A stretch of DNA of 64,000 bases, from the NCBI RefSeq assembly GCF_007004135.1, contig NZ_VJMG01000009.1, forward strand, positions 1 through 64,000. The letters are read 5' to 3'. Under the pieces are notes generated by a model, which was given only the letters and a program-made list of their open reading frames with translations, did no database searches and was not told the DNA's origin. Origin of the DNA: Affinirhizobium straminoryzae. Lineage in GTDB: Bacteria > Pseudomonadota > Alphaproteobacteria > Rhizobiales > Rhizobiaceae. Positions 29,944 through 39,146 of this stretch are shown in pieces. Position numbers and translations under genes: made by a program. Each line of letters opens with the position of its first letter. Positions within the stretch are counted from its first letter, which is position 1.

Positions 29944-31761
29944 ATGAACCTGACGATCGCGCGAAGCCTCACGCTTTTTGGCATCCTGGTGGGCAGCGGC
30001 GTGGCCCTCGCCATCGGGCTGCAGACCTACGCCTTCGACCGTCTGCGGGTGAACGGCCCCGTCTATCAGCAGATCGTCTACGGCAAGGATCTGGTCGCCG
30101 ATATCCTGCCGCCGCCGCTTTTCGTGGTGGAAGCCTATCTGCTGGCGACCGAAGGCGCCTATCATCCGGAGGCGGCCAGCGGCAATCTGGCGAAGATTGC
30201 CGACCTGAAGAAGTCCTATGACGAGCGCAAGGCCTATTGGCCGGGCACCGGCCTTGCATCGGACCTGAAGGCGCAATTGAAGGAACAGCTCGAACCGACC
30301 GCCGATGCGTTCTGGACGATCCTTGCCGGGCGCTATGCGAGCGCTGTCACGTCCGGCAACGCAGATGAGGTCAAGGCAGCGACGGTCGCCCTGAAGGCCG
30401 CCTTCGAGCGCCACCAGGCCAATGTGCTGCAACTGGTGGCCAAGGCAAACGATTTCCTGGCAGCGGCAGAGAGGCAGGCGTCTGCCGAAACGACCGGGCT
30501 GACGCTGATTTCTCTCTGTGCAGCCGGCAGCGCGCTGCTTCTGCTCGGTGCCGGTCTCTATCTGCTGCATCGTCGTGCCGTAAGACCGCTGAACGGCATG
30601 CGGGATTATATGAGTATTCTTGCCAAAGGCGATTACAGCCAGCCGGTTCCCTTCCATGATCGTGCAGACGAGATCGGAGAAATGGCCGGCGCGGTGACCG
30701 TGTTTCGCGAAAACGCGCTGGAGCGCATCGCAGCCCGCAGGAAACAGGAGGAGGCGCGCGAACAGGCCATGCAGGCAGAGCGGGACGACATGGAGCGCAA
30801 GGCCGGCGAAGACGCCGCCCGCGCCAGGGTGATCGCGACACTCGCCGCAAGCCTCGAATCGCTGTCACGCGGCGACCTGACCATTCGCATAGAGGACCGC
30901 TTTGCACCGGACTACGAGATGCTGCGCGAACAGTTCAATGGCAGCGTCCAGTCGCTGGAACAAGCGCTGTTGAGCATCGCGGTCGCCATGCAGACGGTGC
31001 AGTCCGGGGTCTGCGACATTTCCACTGGCACCGACGACCTGTCGCGCCGAACGGAAGCGCAGGCGGCATCGCTGGAGGAGGCGGCATCCGCGCTCAGCCA
31101 GATCACCGTCACCCTGCGCGCCACCACAGAGCGGGCGCAGGAGGCAGACCGCCAGATGGCAGAGAGCCGGCGCGGCGCGGAACGGTCGACCACCATCGTT
31201 CGCGATGCCGTCGCCGCCATGGGCAAGATCGAGGAGTCATCGACGCAGATTCGCCAGATCATCGGCGTGATCGACGAGATCGCCTTCCAGACCAATCTCC
31301 TTGCGCTGAACGCCGGCGTGGAAGCGGCCCGCGCCGGAGAGGCCGGCAAGGGCTTTGCAGTCGTCGCCATGGAGGTCCGCGAACTCGCAAGCCGCTCCGC
31401 CAATGCCGCGCGCGAGATCCGCCATCTGATCGACGTGTCCAACACGCAAGTCGGCCTCGGCGTTGGCCTCGTCAACCGCACCGGCGACGCACTGACGGAA
31501 ATGGAACATCAGATGGAGCAGGTTGGTACCCTGATCGATGCCATCGTGCAGTCAGCGCGCGACCAATCCCGCGCTCTGGACGAAGTCAGCGATGCGGTCG
31601 GCCAGATGGATCAGGTCACGCAGAAAAATGCGGCCATGGCGGAGGAAGCGAATGCGGCCTGCCGCGACCTCGAAACCTGCGCACGGGATCTGGGAAGCCA
31701 GCTTGGCCGTTTCCGAACCGTGAGCACACGGTCGCAGCAAGGCTTCCGACTGGCCTCCTGA
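29944..31761 (+). CDS. Methyl-accepting chemotaxis protein
   Basis: A 605-residue chemoreceptor. TM1 is about residues 7-27, followed by a periplasmic helical sensor domain (28-183) and TM2 (184-208). A HAMP domain follows, then a second HAMP-like unit (about 295-345), then the signalling hairpin with tip sequence VIDEIAFQTNLLALNAGVEAA. The periplasmic part shares the rhizobial pattern NGPVYQQIVYGKDLVADILPPP. No C-terminal CheR-docking pentapeptide is seen. It stands alone between eno and kdsA with GGGAGG before its ATG. The ligand is unknown. Confidence 0.93.
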   Translation: MNLTIARSLTLFGILVGSGVALAIGLQTYAFDRLRVNGPVYQQIVYGKDLVADILPPPLFVVEAYLLATEGAYHPEAASGNLAKIADLKKSYDERKAYWPGTGLASDLKAQLKEQLEPTADAFWTILAGRYASAVTSGNADEVKAATVALKAAFERHQANVLQLVAKANDFLAAAERQASAETTGLTLISLCAAGSALLLLGAGLYLLHRRAVRPLNGMRDYMSILAKGDYSQPVPFHDRADEIGEMAGAVTVFRENALERIAARRKQEEAREQAMQAERDDMERKAGEDAARARVIATLAASLESLSRGDLTIRIEDRFAPDYEMLREQFNGSVQSLEQALLSIAVAMQTVQSGVCDISTGTDDLSRRTEAQAASLEEAASALSQITVTLRATTERAQEADRQMAESRRGAERSTTIVRDAVAAMGKIEESSTQIRQIIGVIDEIAFQTNLLALNAGVEAARAGEAGKGFAVVAMEVRELASRSANAAREIRHLIDVSNTQVGLGVGLVNRTGDALTEMEHQMEQVGTLIDAIVQSARDQSRALDEVSDAVGQMDQVTQKNAAMAEEANAACRDLETCARDLGSQLGRFRTVSTRSQQGFRLAS

Positions 31762-31786
31762 GGACCCGTCGTTTTGGCAGTCGACA

Positions 31787-31813
31787 CCAAAAGGGGGCCT
31801 GAACGGCCCCCTT
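31787..31813 (-). terminator. Terminator between chemoreceptor gene and kdsA
   Basis: A perfect 9-bp stem (AAGGGGGCC 31791-31799, GGCCCCCTT 31805-31813) with a 5-nt loop lies between two convergent genes. In the leftward direction it continues as TTTTGG, so it best serves kdsA, but it may also stop the rightward transcript. Confidence 0.75.
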
Positions 31814-31845
31814 CTGATGACTGCGTGACGCCGGGGTTCGCCCGC

Positions 31846-32691
31846 TCAGCCCTTGGCAACGGCGTCAAACGCCAGAAGCTTTTCCAGCAGACGTTCAAGC
31901 TCCGAGAGGCGCACCATGTTCGGGCCGTCGGAGGGCGCATTGTCGGGATCCTCATGCGCTTCGATGAAAACACCGGCCACGCCGACGGCGACCGCGGCAC
32001 GCGCCAGCGTTTCGACGAATTCACGCTGGCCGCCGGTCGAGGCACCCTGACCGCCCGGCTGCTGCACCGAGTGAGTCGCATCGAAGACCACCGGCGCGCC
32101 CATGGCCGCCATGATCGGCAGGGAGCGCATGTCGGACACCAGGGTATTGTAGCCGAAAGATGCGCCCCGTTCACACAGAAGCACATTCGGATTGCCGCTT
32201 TCGGTGAACTTGGCCAGAACGTTGCGCATGTCCCAGGGGGCGAGGAACTGGCCCTTCTTCACGTTGATCACGCGCCCGGTTCTGGCAGCAGCCACCAGAA
32301 GATCGGTCTGCCGGCAGAGGAAAGCGGGGATCTGCAGGATGTCGACCGTCTCGGCAACGATCGCACACTGCTCCTCGGTGTGAATGTCGGTCAGCACCGG
32401 AAAACCGAACTCCTTCTTCAGGTCGGCAAACACCTCCATGGCCTTCTCGAGGCCGATGCCACGCTTGCCGGCAATCGAGGTGCGATTGGCCTTGTCGAAG
32501 GAGGACTTGTAGACAAGACCGATGCCGAGACGGTCGCAGATGTCCTTGATGGCACCGGCCATCATGAAGGCATGCTCACGGCTTTCCATCTGGCAGGGAC
32601 CACAGATGAGCGACAGGCGTCCGCTGTTTGAGAACTGGACCTGGCTTGCACCCTCGCCGACGGATACCACTGCATTGGCTGTGACTGACAT
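31846..32691 (-). CDS. kdsA: 3-deoxy-8-phosphooctulonate synthase (Kdo-8-P synthase)
   Basis: A 281-residue enzyme that condenses PEP with arabinose 5-phosphate for the Kdo of lipopolysaccharide. Characteristic motifs are [22 protein letters not shown] and [14 protein letters not shown] 32691 is used rather than an ATG 13 codons further upstream, which would give an unusual extension. In many rhizobia pyrG precedes kdsA and eno follows; here a chemoreceptor gene separates kdsA from eno. Confidence 0.97.
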   Translation of the reverse strand: MSVTANAVVSVGEGASQVQFSNSGRLSLICGPCQMESREHAFMMAGAIKDICDRLGIGLVYKSSFDKANRTSIAGKRGIGLEKAMEVFADLKKEFGFPVLTDIHTEEQCAIVAETVDILQIPAFLCRQTDLLVAAARTGRVINVKKGQFLAPWDMRNVLAKFTESGNPNVLLCERGASFGYNTLVSDMRSLPIMAAMGAPVVFDATHSVQQPGGQGASTGGQREFVETLARAAVAVGVAGVFIEAHEDPDNAPSDGPNMVRLSELERLLEKLLAFDAVAKG

Positions 32692-32781
32692 GATCGATCC
32701 CACATTCCGGTAAAACCATGGATCCGGCACGTCCGGATGCCACCTTCGTGAGCGCGCTCATACCAGCCGAACGACAGCCTG

Positions 32782-32809
32782 TCACCCGCGAGCCCGCCTG
32801 GGCAGGTGA
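32782..32809 (-). terminator. Hairpin after the exported chorismate-lyase-like gene
   Basis: TCACC (32782-32786) pairs with GGTGA (32805-32809), and inside it GCCC (32792-32795) pairs with GGGC (32800-32803). It lies 9 bp past the stop codon at 32818. There is no T tract. Confidence 0.3.
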
Positions 32810-32817
32810 TAGGGAGA

Positions 32818-33501
32818 TCAGCGTGCCGTCACGTCCCGTGGTGCAAAGCCGAGGATGCTCTTTGTGTAGGTCTCGACCACCACGCTGAATGGCGTGCCGG
32901 ACGGCGTTGCGAGATAGGCATGATGGCGCAGCAGATAATCGGGCATGTCGAGACCGCCGGACGTGGCGGCCTGGACCGCGGTTCCCGTTTCCCACCCCGC
33001 CGGCAGCGGCTGCCACAGGAGGTCGGCGGAAACCGTGTGGCGCTGGAAGTGCAGCGGCTGCACCACGCGGCCAAAGGCGGTGTCGGTGGTCTCCAGCGTC
33101 CTGTTCATTTCGGGCGTCAGAAGAGCAGGTACATACCAGTTGTCCGCCTCCGAAAGCACGACGGATCCGCATTTCAGCCGCACGTGACGATAGGCAAGTG
33201 GCGTGTCCCCGGACACGTTCAGCAGATGACGCACCTCCTCTGAAGCGGGCTTGTCTTCGCCCTTTATCCGTTCGGCAACGATTTTTTCGCCATCGGCGAG
33301 GTGGTGGGCTGCACACCAGCGATCGAGCGTCAGTGTCGCGCTGTCATGACTGAGCAATTCGGCATTCAGCGTCTGCAAAAGAGCGAGCGCTTCAAGCCGC
33401 ATGACCGGAGTATCTGGCCAGACAGGAGCCGCGGCAGATGCGGGAAGGGAAAGGGACATCGAGATTGCAAACGGCAGGACGGACGAAAACAGCATGCGCA
33501 T
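32818..33501 (-). CDS. Exported protein resembling chorismate lyase
   Basis: A 227-residue protein with a clear signal peptide (basic start, hydrophobic core LFSSVLPFAISMSLSLP, then ASAAA, likely cleaved near residue 24). The mature part contains ADNWYVPALLTPEMN, TDTAFGRVVQPL and a following R-H segment, a pattern I associate with the chorismate pyruvate-lyase/UTRA fold. Cytoplasmic UbiC lacks a signal peptide, so ubiquinone synthesis is doubtful; it may bind or process another small acid in the periplasm. Two Cys residues (in DRWCAAHH and LKCGS) could form a disulfide. Family placement is by eye. Confidence 0.65.
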   Translation of the reverse strand: MRMLFSSVLPFAISMSLSLPASAAAPVWPDTPVMRLEALALLQTLNAELLSHDSATLTLDRWCAAHHLADGEKIVAERIKGEDKPASEEVRHLLNVSGDTPLAYRHVRLKCGSVVLSEADNWYVPALLTPEMNRTLETTDTAFGRVVQPLHFQRHTVSADLLWQPLPAGWETGTAVQAATSGGLDMPDYLLRHHAYLATPSGTPFSVVVETYTKSILGFAPRDVTAR

Positions 33502-33684
33502 GATGAAGACTCCCGGCTGGAATGACCATCCCTCACAGATGGTATTTTGTGCACTGCATCACCCCAGCCGGCAGCATCCACCGATTCCCGCCGAATCTGT
33601 GGCGAGGGTCCTCACCAATGAGCCCGGATTGTCTCTTCGGCTCAGCCGGTCACCCCAAAAACACCCGGCTTTTGGGGGCTTGCA

Positions 33685-33699
33685 GAACACATAAGGAAC
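33685..33699 (+). promoter_or_regulatory. SOS box (LexA operator) of lexA
   Basis: GAACACATAAGGAAC matches exactly the alphaproteobacterial LexA site GAAC-N7-GAAC (equivalently GTTC-N7-GTTC). It lies 45 bp upstream of the lexA start codon, as expected for autoregulation. Confidence 0.85.
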
Positions 33700-33710
33700 A
33701 GATAGGGTCT

Positions 33711-33725
33711 GTTCTGTATTTGTTT
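33711..33725 (+). promoter_or_regulatory. Second, imperfect SOS box of lexA
   Basis: GTTCTGTATTTGTTT has one complete GTTC half-site and one with a single change (GTTT), separated by 7 bp. It begins 12 bp after the perfect site and may be a weaker LexA operator. Confidence 0.5.
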
Positions 33726-33743
33726 CGGGCTCGGGGTTGCCAT

Positions 33744-34463
33744 ATGCTGACACGCAAACAACAGGAACTGCTTCTGTTCATTCATGAACGCATGAAGGAG
33801 TCCGGTGTGCCGCCCTCCTTCGACGAAATGAAGGATGCGCTTGATCTGGCGTCGAAGTCCGGCATCCACCGGTTGATCACAGCCCTGGAGGAGCGCGGTT
33901 TCATTCGCCGCCTGCCAAACCGTGCCCGCGCGCTGGAAGTGATCAAGCTGCCGGAATCCTATGTGCCGCCGGCCCAGCCCCGCCGCGGCTTCTCACCCAG
34001 TGTTATCGAAGGCAGTCTCGGCAAGACGCCGCCCGCCAAGTCCGCCGCATCAGCGGCACCTGCGGAAGAATATACGGGAACGGCAACAGTTCCTGTCATG
34101 GGACGCATTGCTGCCGGCGTGCCCATCTCGGCCATCCAGAACAATACGCATTCGATTGCAGTGCCGATTGAGATGCTGGGAACCGGCGAGCATTACGCAC
34201 TCGAAGTGAAGGGCGATTCGATGATCGAGGCCGGCATTCTCGACGGCGATACGGTCATCATCCGCAATGGCAGCACAGCCACGCCCGGCGATATCGTGGT
34301 GGCGCTGGTGGATGACGAGGAGGCAACCCTCAAGCGGTTCCGCCGCAAGGGGGCCTCGATCGCACTGGAAGCGGCCAATCCTGCCTATGAGACCCGGATC
34401 TTCGGACCGGACCGGGTGAAGATACAAGGCAGACTGGTCGGACTTATCCGCCGCTATCACTGA
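33744..34463 (+). CDS. lexA: LexA repressor
   Basis: A 239-residue SOS repressor. The N-terminal winged helix ([16 protein letters not shown], with [19 protein letters not shown]) binds DNA. The C-terminal S24 protease has the self-cleavage Ala-Gly in RIAAGVP, the catalytic Ser in GDSMIEAGI and the catalytic Lys in EATLKRF. A linker of about 50 residues is longer than in E. coli, as usual in rhizobia. ATG 33744 fits the conserved start; a frame open from 33522 is only upstream DNA. Its last 20 bp overlap the end of convergent comEC. Confidence 0.97.
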   Translation: MLTRKQQELLLFIHERMKESGVPPSFDEMKDALDLASKSGIHRLITALEERGFIRRLPNRARALEVIKLPESYVPPAQPRRGFSPSVIEGSLGKTPPAKSAASAAPAEEYTGTATVPVMGRIAAGVPISAIQNNTHSIAVPIEMLGTGEHYALEVKGDSMIEAGILDGDTVIIRNGSTATPGDIVVALVDDEEATLKRFRRKGASIALEAANPAYETRIFGPDRVKIQGRLVGLIRRYH

Positions 34464-37023
34464 CCAGCCGGCGCACCGGTTCCGGAACATCTGTCTCGAA
34501 GCTGCGGCGTCGCCAGTCATAGCTGCGATGAACGCTCCAGGGGCGCTCATGTGACATGATGGCAGCTTCCGCGCGCCAGTCTTCGACTCGTCGGCTGTCG
34601 CGAAAACGGACGATCAGGGCACCGGTGCGGCGCAAGGTCTGGCCGCTCAGCAGAAGAGCGCCGGAACGGCACTCATCGAAGCGGGCCTGTGGCGCAATGA
34701 CGAGATCTGCGCGGTCGCAAGCGGTTCCGGTGAGACGATTGTCCTCAACGGTTATGAGTGTCGCCCCCTGCGAGGTGATCGCAAGACAGCCGGACGAGGG
34801 AAGACACGCAAAGCGTCCCGGCTGTTTTTCGGCGCCCCTGCGCAGGGTCTGCAGGATGGTTTCCGCCTCGCCGGCCTTCAGCGGCACTTTGGCAGCGGCT
34901 CGCTGAGACTGTCTGTCGGTCGTCGTGGCAGTTGACGCCGGCTCCCGTTCTGTTTGCTCGATTCTCTTATTCTGTGCGGAACCCCTCTGGATTCCAGGGT
35001 CTGCCTTTCGGTTGGCCGCGGCGTCAGGCAGCGGCGACAACAGGCGCGGTGCGCTGGTCTGTTCGATGCGCAACGCATCCTGCCATTGCCGGTATAGAAA
35101 ATCCGAAGGTCGGCGCCGGTTGGTCGCCGCGGCCTGCCCGTCCAGAAGGGCAACGAGGATCCCATCCTCCGAGACGAGCAGATCCGGCGAACTCGCACGC
35201 TCCGGAATGATCGTCATGGCGACAGCGGCCAGGATCAGCGGCAGACCAAGCAGACGCAGGCGCGTCCGAAGCAGCGTGAGCAGCAGGAAGCCGGCCGAGG
35301 CCAGCGGCAGGAAGCCAGCTGGCGGTCGCCCCGTCGCCACCTCGCCTCCCCAGCCTGCGACCGTTTCGGCAATCGCGATCACGCCCTGCAGCGCCCATCC
35401 CATCAGTGTCAGGAAAGGGACATCAAGCCCCAGGGGCATCAGCAGCATGCCGACCAATCCGGCCGGCATCACGACAATCGAAATCAGCGGCATGGCTGCC
35501 AGATTCCCCGCAAGACCATAGGCGGCCAGCCGGTGAAAATGAGCAAGCGAGAAGATTGTCGTCGACAGCATGCCGATCAGCGAAGTGGCCAGCACGCCCG
35601 CCGCGAAGCCGAACAACGGCAGGACGAGTCGCCCGAGGAATGAGTGCGCGCCCGCAAGCAGCCCGCGATCCTCCCAAGCTCCACCGCGCATCCAGGCCTC
35701 ATAGCCGGCCACAAGGGCAACGGTTGCCGCAAACGACATCTGAAAGCTTGCGCCCAGCACGGCGGATGGCGTCAGGACCAGAATCAGCACGGCTGCGAGG
35801 GCCACATTGTGCAGGCTGATCGAGGGCCGGTCGAACAGAACCGAGGCCAGCATGATGACCATCATTACGTAGGCACGTTCGGCCGAGACACCGAAACCGG
35901 AAATCAGGTAATAGGCCGTGACCAGAAGAAGCGCACCCAGGGCGGCAATCTTCTTGATCGGCACACGCTCGGCAAAGCCAGGGATGAGGCTGAGGGCTCC
36001 GCGCAGACCGACGAAGGAAATGCCGGCCGCCAGCGCCATGTTGAGCCCGGAGATCGCCACGATATGGGCAAGGCCGGCAAGGCGCAGCGCCTCCACGGTG
36101 GCTGGCGAAATCGCCCGCCGCTCATCGGTCACAATCGCGGCTGCAAAGGCACCGGCATCGCCCCCGACCACATTACGGATGCGCTGGCCGATGCTGGCAC
36201 GCAGATCGAAGAGTGCGCCGTGCAACCCGGCCAGAAAGCCGCCTGGCGGTTCCGCCACGCCCAGGATGAGCGGACGCCCGTAGAAGAAGCCGACCGCACC
36301 GGTTCCTTCGAAATAGGCGGTGAAGCCGAAATCCAGCAGGCCCGGAAGCGCGGGCCCGGAGGGGGGAGACAGGCGCACACGCCCCTCGATCCGCGTGCCC
36401 GATGCCAGGGGTTCATGCGGCGCGCGCCACAGGAGCGCCACCCGCTCGGGGGGCCGGGAGAGCACCGGCTCGAAGGTTCTGAGAACATGCACCGTATAGC
36501 GCCAGCGGCCGCCCGCCACAGCCTCACGCCGCTCCACCACCCCCTCCAACCGCGTCACGACGGCTTGATCGAGAATAACGGTGGCATTCCGCAGACTTTC
36601 CAGATGGGCAAGCCCGAAGCCCGACAGGACGAGCACCACGACCAGCAGGCATGTTCTCACGGCCCCCTGCCCGCGCCGTCCGGTCCAGATTGCAAGCGCG
36701 ACCAGCACCGGGCCCATCGCAGACAGCCAAGCCGGTGGCGCGGCAGTGGCCGAAAACCAGAGAATGACCCCCAGCCCCAAAAACACGGGCAGAAGCAGAA
36801 AGCCGCGTCCATGGGCAAGCTCCTCCGCCAGCATGGTCTGCCACCACCGTGTCGGATCGGACCGATCACGCAATATTGACGGGGTGTCCGCCGAGATGTC
36901 CCAGGTCAGCGGAGCACGCGCCGTTCCCTCCCCCAGAAGGGCCGGAACAGGCAGAAAGGAAGGCTGGCGGAAGGCTTCCGCCTCTCGTCTCGATTCGCTC
37001 GCCGGGGTTTCAGCCTGCCTCAC
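34444..37023 (-). CDS. comEC: ComEC/Rec2 family DNA uptake membrane protein
   Basis: An 859-residue polytopic membrane protein of the ComEC/Rec2 family, which carries single-stranded DNA across the inner membrane. An N-terminal hydrophobic region is followed by a DUF4131-like soluble part with many R and P residues, then the Competence domain with [15 protein letters not shown] and about eight helices. The C-terminal 230 residues are soluble. I do not see the HxHxDH metallo-beta-lactamase motif there. It starts at GTG 37023; the next internal ATG would be 36834. Its end overlaps lexA by 20 bp. Confidence 0.88.
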   Translation of the reverse strand: MRQAETPASESRREAEAFRQPSFLPVPALLGEGTARAPLTWDISADTPSILRDRSDPTRWWQTMLAEELAHGRGFLLLPVFLGLGVILWFSATAAPPAWLSAMGPVLVALAIWTGRRGQGAVRTCLLVVVLVLSGFGLAHLESLRNATVILDQAVVTRLEGVVERREAVAGGRWRYTVHVLRTFEPVLSRPPERVALLWRAPHEPLASGTRIEGRVRLSPPSGPALPGLLDFGFTAYFEGTGAVGFFYGRPLILGVAEPPGGFLAGLHGALFDLRASIGQRIRNVVGGDAGAFAAAIVTDERRAISPATVEALRLAGLAHIVAISGLNMALAAGISFVGLRGALSLIPGFAERVPIKKIAALGALLLVTAYYLISGFGVSAERAYVMMVIMLASVLFDRPSISLHNVALAAVLILVLTPSAVLGASFQMSFAATVALVAGYEAWMRGGAWEDRGLLAGAHSFLGRLVLPLFGFAAGVLATSLIGMLSTTIFSLAHFHRLAAYGLAGNLAAMPLISIVVMPAGLVGMLLMPLGLDVPFLTLMGWALQGVIAIAETVAGWGGEVATGRPPAGFLPLASAGFLLLTLLRTRLRLLGLPLILAAVAMTIIPERASSPDLLVSEDGILVALLDGQAAATNRRRPSDFLYRQWQDALRIEQTSAPRLLSPLPDAAANRKADPGIQRGSAQNKRIEQTEREPASTATTTDRQSQRAAAKVPLKAGEAETILQTLRRGAEKQPGRFACLPSSGCLAITSQGATLITVEDNRLTGTACDRADLVIAPQARFDECRSGALLLSGQTLRRTGALIVRFRDSRRVEDWRAEAAIMSHERPWSVHRSYDWRRRSFETDVPEPVRRLVSDSGG

Positions 37024-37323
37024 GCACCCTCCGCAGAATGGCGCCCGCCCTTAACAGAAATACAACCTGAACCTGTTTAGCTGCGGCGGTCAATTGCCGC
37101 TTTCTGCGGCAGAACAGGGCCAGCCTCAATTGGATCGATTGAAACGCAGAGAACCCGCCAAAGCGCTTCGCGGGAACCCGAAAACCCGGGTGAAGTTACG
37201 GATTTCGCGGTGCACAATTACCCGCGGCAAGTGCTTGGCAGCACGCGTTAGATCATATAGCTACTTTCAGAGGCTTCACTCATCTGGCGCTTTCAGCGCC
37301 TTTCCGCCCATCGGAGGATCAGT
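37024..37323. other. Divergent region comEC / gltA
   Basis: About 300 bp with promoters for both genes. A possible gltA promoter is listed separately. Other parts show no repeat, RNA gene or coding signal I can support. Confidence 0.4.
37235..37261 (+). promoter_or_regulatory. Possible gltA promoter
   Basis: TTGGCA (37235-37240) and TATAGC (37256-37261) resemble -35 and -10 elements but are 15 bp apart, shorter than the usual 17. The site lies 62 bp upstream of the gltA ATG. Assignment is tentative. Confidence 0.3.
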
Positions 37324-38613
37324 ATGACGGACACAAGCGCACATCTTGGATTGGGAGAGAAGAAGGTTGACCTTCCGGTCAAGAAGGGCACGATCGGGCC
37401 TGACGTGATCGACATCGGCGCGCTCTACAAGCAGACCGGCGCCTTCACCTATGACCCCGGTTTCACCTCGACCGCGGCCTGCGAATCCAAGATCACCTTC
37501 ATCGACGGCGACGAGGGCGTCCTCCTGCATCGCGGCTATCCGATCGAACAGTTGGCGGAGCATGGCGACTTCCTGGAAACCTGCTACCTGCTGCTCTACG
37601 GCGAACTGCCGACGGCTGCGCAGAAGAAGGACTTCGACTACCGCGTAACGCACCACACCATGGTGCATGAGCAGATGAGCCGCTTCTTCACCGGCTTCCG
37701 CCGCGACGCCCATCCGATGGCCGTCATGGTTGGCACGGTCGGCGCGCTCTCCGCCTTCTATCACGATTCCACCGACATCACCGATCCGCACCAGCGCATG
37801 GTCGCTTCGCTGCGCATGATCGCCAAGATGCCGACGATCGCCGCCATGGCCTACAAGTACCACATCGGCCAGCCCTTCGTTTACCCGAAGAACGACCTCG
37901 ACTATGCGTCGAACTTCCTGCGCATGTGCTTTGCCGTTCCCTGCGAGGAATATCAGGTCAATCCGGTTCTGGCGCGCGCCATGGACCGCATCTTCATCCT
38001 GCACGCAGATCACGAGCAGAACGCCTCCACCTCGACCGTTCGCCTTGCCGGCTCCTCGGGCGCCAACCCGTTCGCCTGCATCGCGGCTGGCATTGCCTGC
38101 CTCTGGGGCCCGGCACATGGCGGCGCCAACGAAGCGGCACTCAACATGCTGATGGAAATCGGCACGCCGGACCGCATTCCGGAATACATTGCCCGCGCCA
38201 AGGACAAGAATGACCCGTTCCGCCTGATGGGCTTCGGTCACCGCGTCTACAAGAACTATGATCCGCGCGCCAAGATCATGCAGAAGACCACGCATGAGGT
38301 TCTGGGCGAACTCGGCCACAAGGACGATCCGCTGCTGCAGGTCGCCATGGAGCTGGAAAAGATCGCGCTGACGGACGACTACTTCATCGAAAAGAAGCTC
38401 TATCCGAATATCGACTTCTATTCCGGCATCACGCTGAAGGCGATGGGCTTCCCCACCACCATGTTCACCGTGCTGTTCGCGCTTGCCCGCACCGTCGGCT
38501 GGATCGCGCAGTGGGCCGAAATGATCGAAGATCCGCAGCAGCGCATCGGCCGCCCGCGCCAGCTCTACACCGGTGCTGCCCAGCGCGACTACGTACCGGT
38601 CTCCAAGCGCTAA
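37324..38613 (+). CDS. gltA: Citrate synthase
   Basis: A 429-residue type II (hexameric, NADH-sensitive class) citrate synthase that joins acetyl-CoA and oxaloacetate. Active-site regions are visible as [15 protein letters not shown] (with the catalytic His), [15 protein letters not shown] (second His) and the catalytic Asp in [14 protein letters not shown] precedes the ATG by about 5 nt. The gene is monocistronic, bounded by a strong terminator, and consumes the product of the pdh genes 10 kb away. Confidence 0.97.
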   Translation: MTDTSAHLGLGEKKVDLPVKKGTIGPDVIDIGALYKQTGAFTYDPGFTSTAACESKITFIDGDEGVLLHRGYPIEQLAEHGDFLETCYLLLYGELPTAAQKKDFDYRVTHHTMVHEQMSRFFTGFRRDAHPMAVMVGTVGALSAFYHDSTDITDPHQRMVASLRMIAKMPTIAAMAYKYHIGQPFVYPKNDLDYASNFLRMCFAVPCEEYQVNPVLARAMDRIFILHADHEQNASTSTVRLAGSSGANPFACIAAGIACLWGPAHGGANEAALNMLMEIGTPDRIPEYIARAKDKNDPFRLMGFGHRVYKNYDPRAKIMQKTTHEVLGELGHKDDPLLQVAMELEKIALTDDYFIEKKLYPNIDFYSGITLKAMGFPTTMFTVLFALARTVGWIAQWAEMIEDPQQRIGRPRQLYTGAAQRDYVPVSKR

Positions 38614-38639
38614 GCCGGCTCACAGACAGTAACAACACG

Positions 38640-38668
38640 GCCCGCGACCATCATCGCGGGCTTTTTTT
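38640..38668 (+). terminator. Rho-independent terminator of gltA
   Basis: GCCCGCG (38640-38646), an 8-nt loop and CGCGGGC (38655-38661) form a perfect stem followed by seven T residues (38662-38668). It lies 27 bp past the gltA stop. Confidence 0.92.
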
Positions 38669-38762
38669 ATACCCTGCTTCTGCGACAGTGACTGCGGTTG
38701 CGATCGCGCGACGGCCCTTGACTGGGACGAACGGGACGCTGCCACAACGGGAAGAGCTGCCC

Positions 38763-39146
38763 ATGAACCGGCAAACGGCCGAGACAATCATTGCACTGGA
38801 ACAGTGCCTGCACCAACCCGCCATCCGCACTGCACAAGATCGGGTGACCCATCTTCTGGCGGAGGATTTCATCGAGTTCGGAAGCTCCGGGCGTATCTTC
38901 GACCGGCAGACGACGGTCGCGGCCCTTGCAGCGGAAACACCATCCGTCCCTGATGAACGCCTCGAGACGTTGGACTATGTCGTGAAGGAGCTGGCGGGCG
39001 AGGTCGTGCTCATCACCTATCGTGCCCGGCGCACGGGATCATGGACGGGCAGCATTCGCGAAACGCTGCGCAGTTCCATATGGGCCTTCAGAGATGGCCG
39101 CTGGCAGATGATCTTTCATCAGGGAACTATCGTGCCATCCGCGTGA
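38763..39146 (+). CDS. DUF4440 / NTF2-like protein
   Basis: A 127-residue protein with the SnoaL/NTF2-like pattern: LLAEDFIEFGSSGRIFDRQ at residues 36-54, then the paired beta strands ELAGEVVLITYRARRTG and SSIWAFRDGRWQMIFHQGT. Members are small cone-shaped proteins of mostly unknown function. ATG 38763 is near a purine-rich GGGAAGAG. The 3' end overlaps the convergent lpxB by 28 bp. Confidence 0.8.
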   Translation: MNRQTAETIIALEQCLHQPAIRTAQDRVTHLLAEDFIEFGSSGRIFDRQTTVAALAAETPSVPDERLETLDYVVKELAGEVVLITYRARRTGSWTGSIRETLRSSIWAFRDGRWQMIFHQGTIVPSA

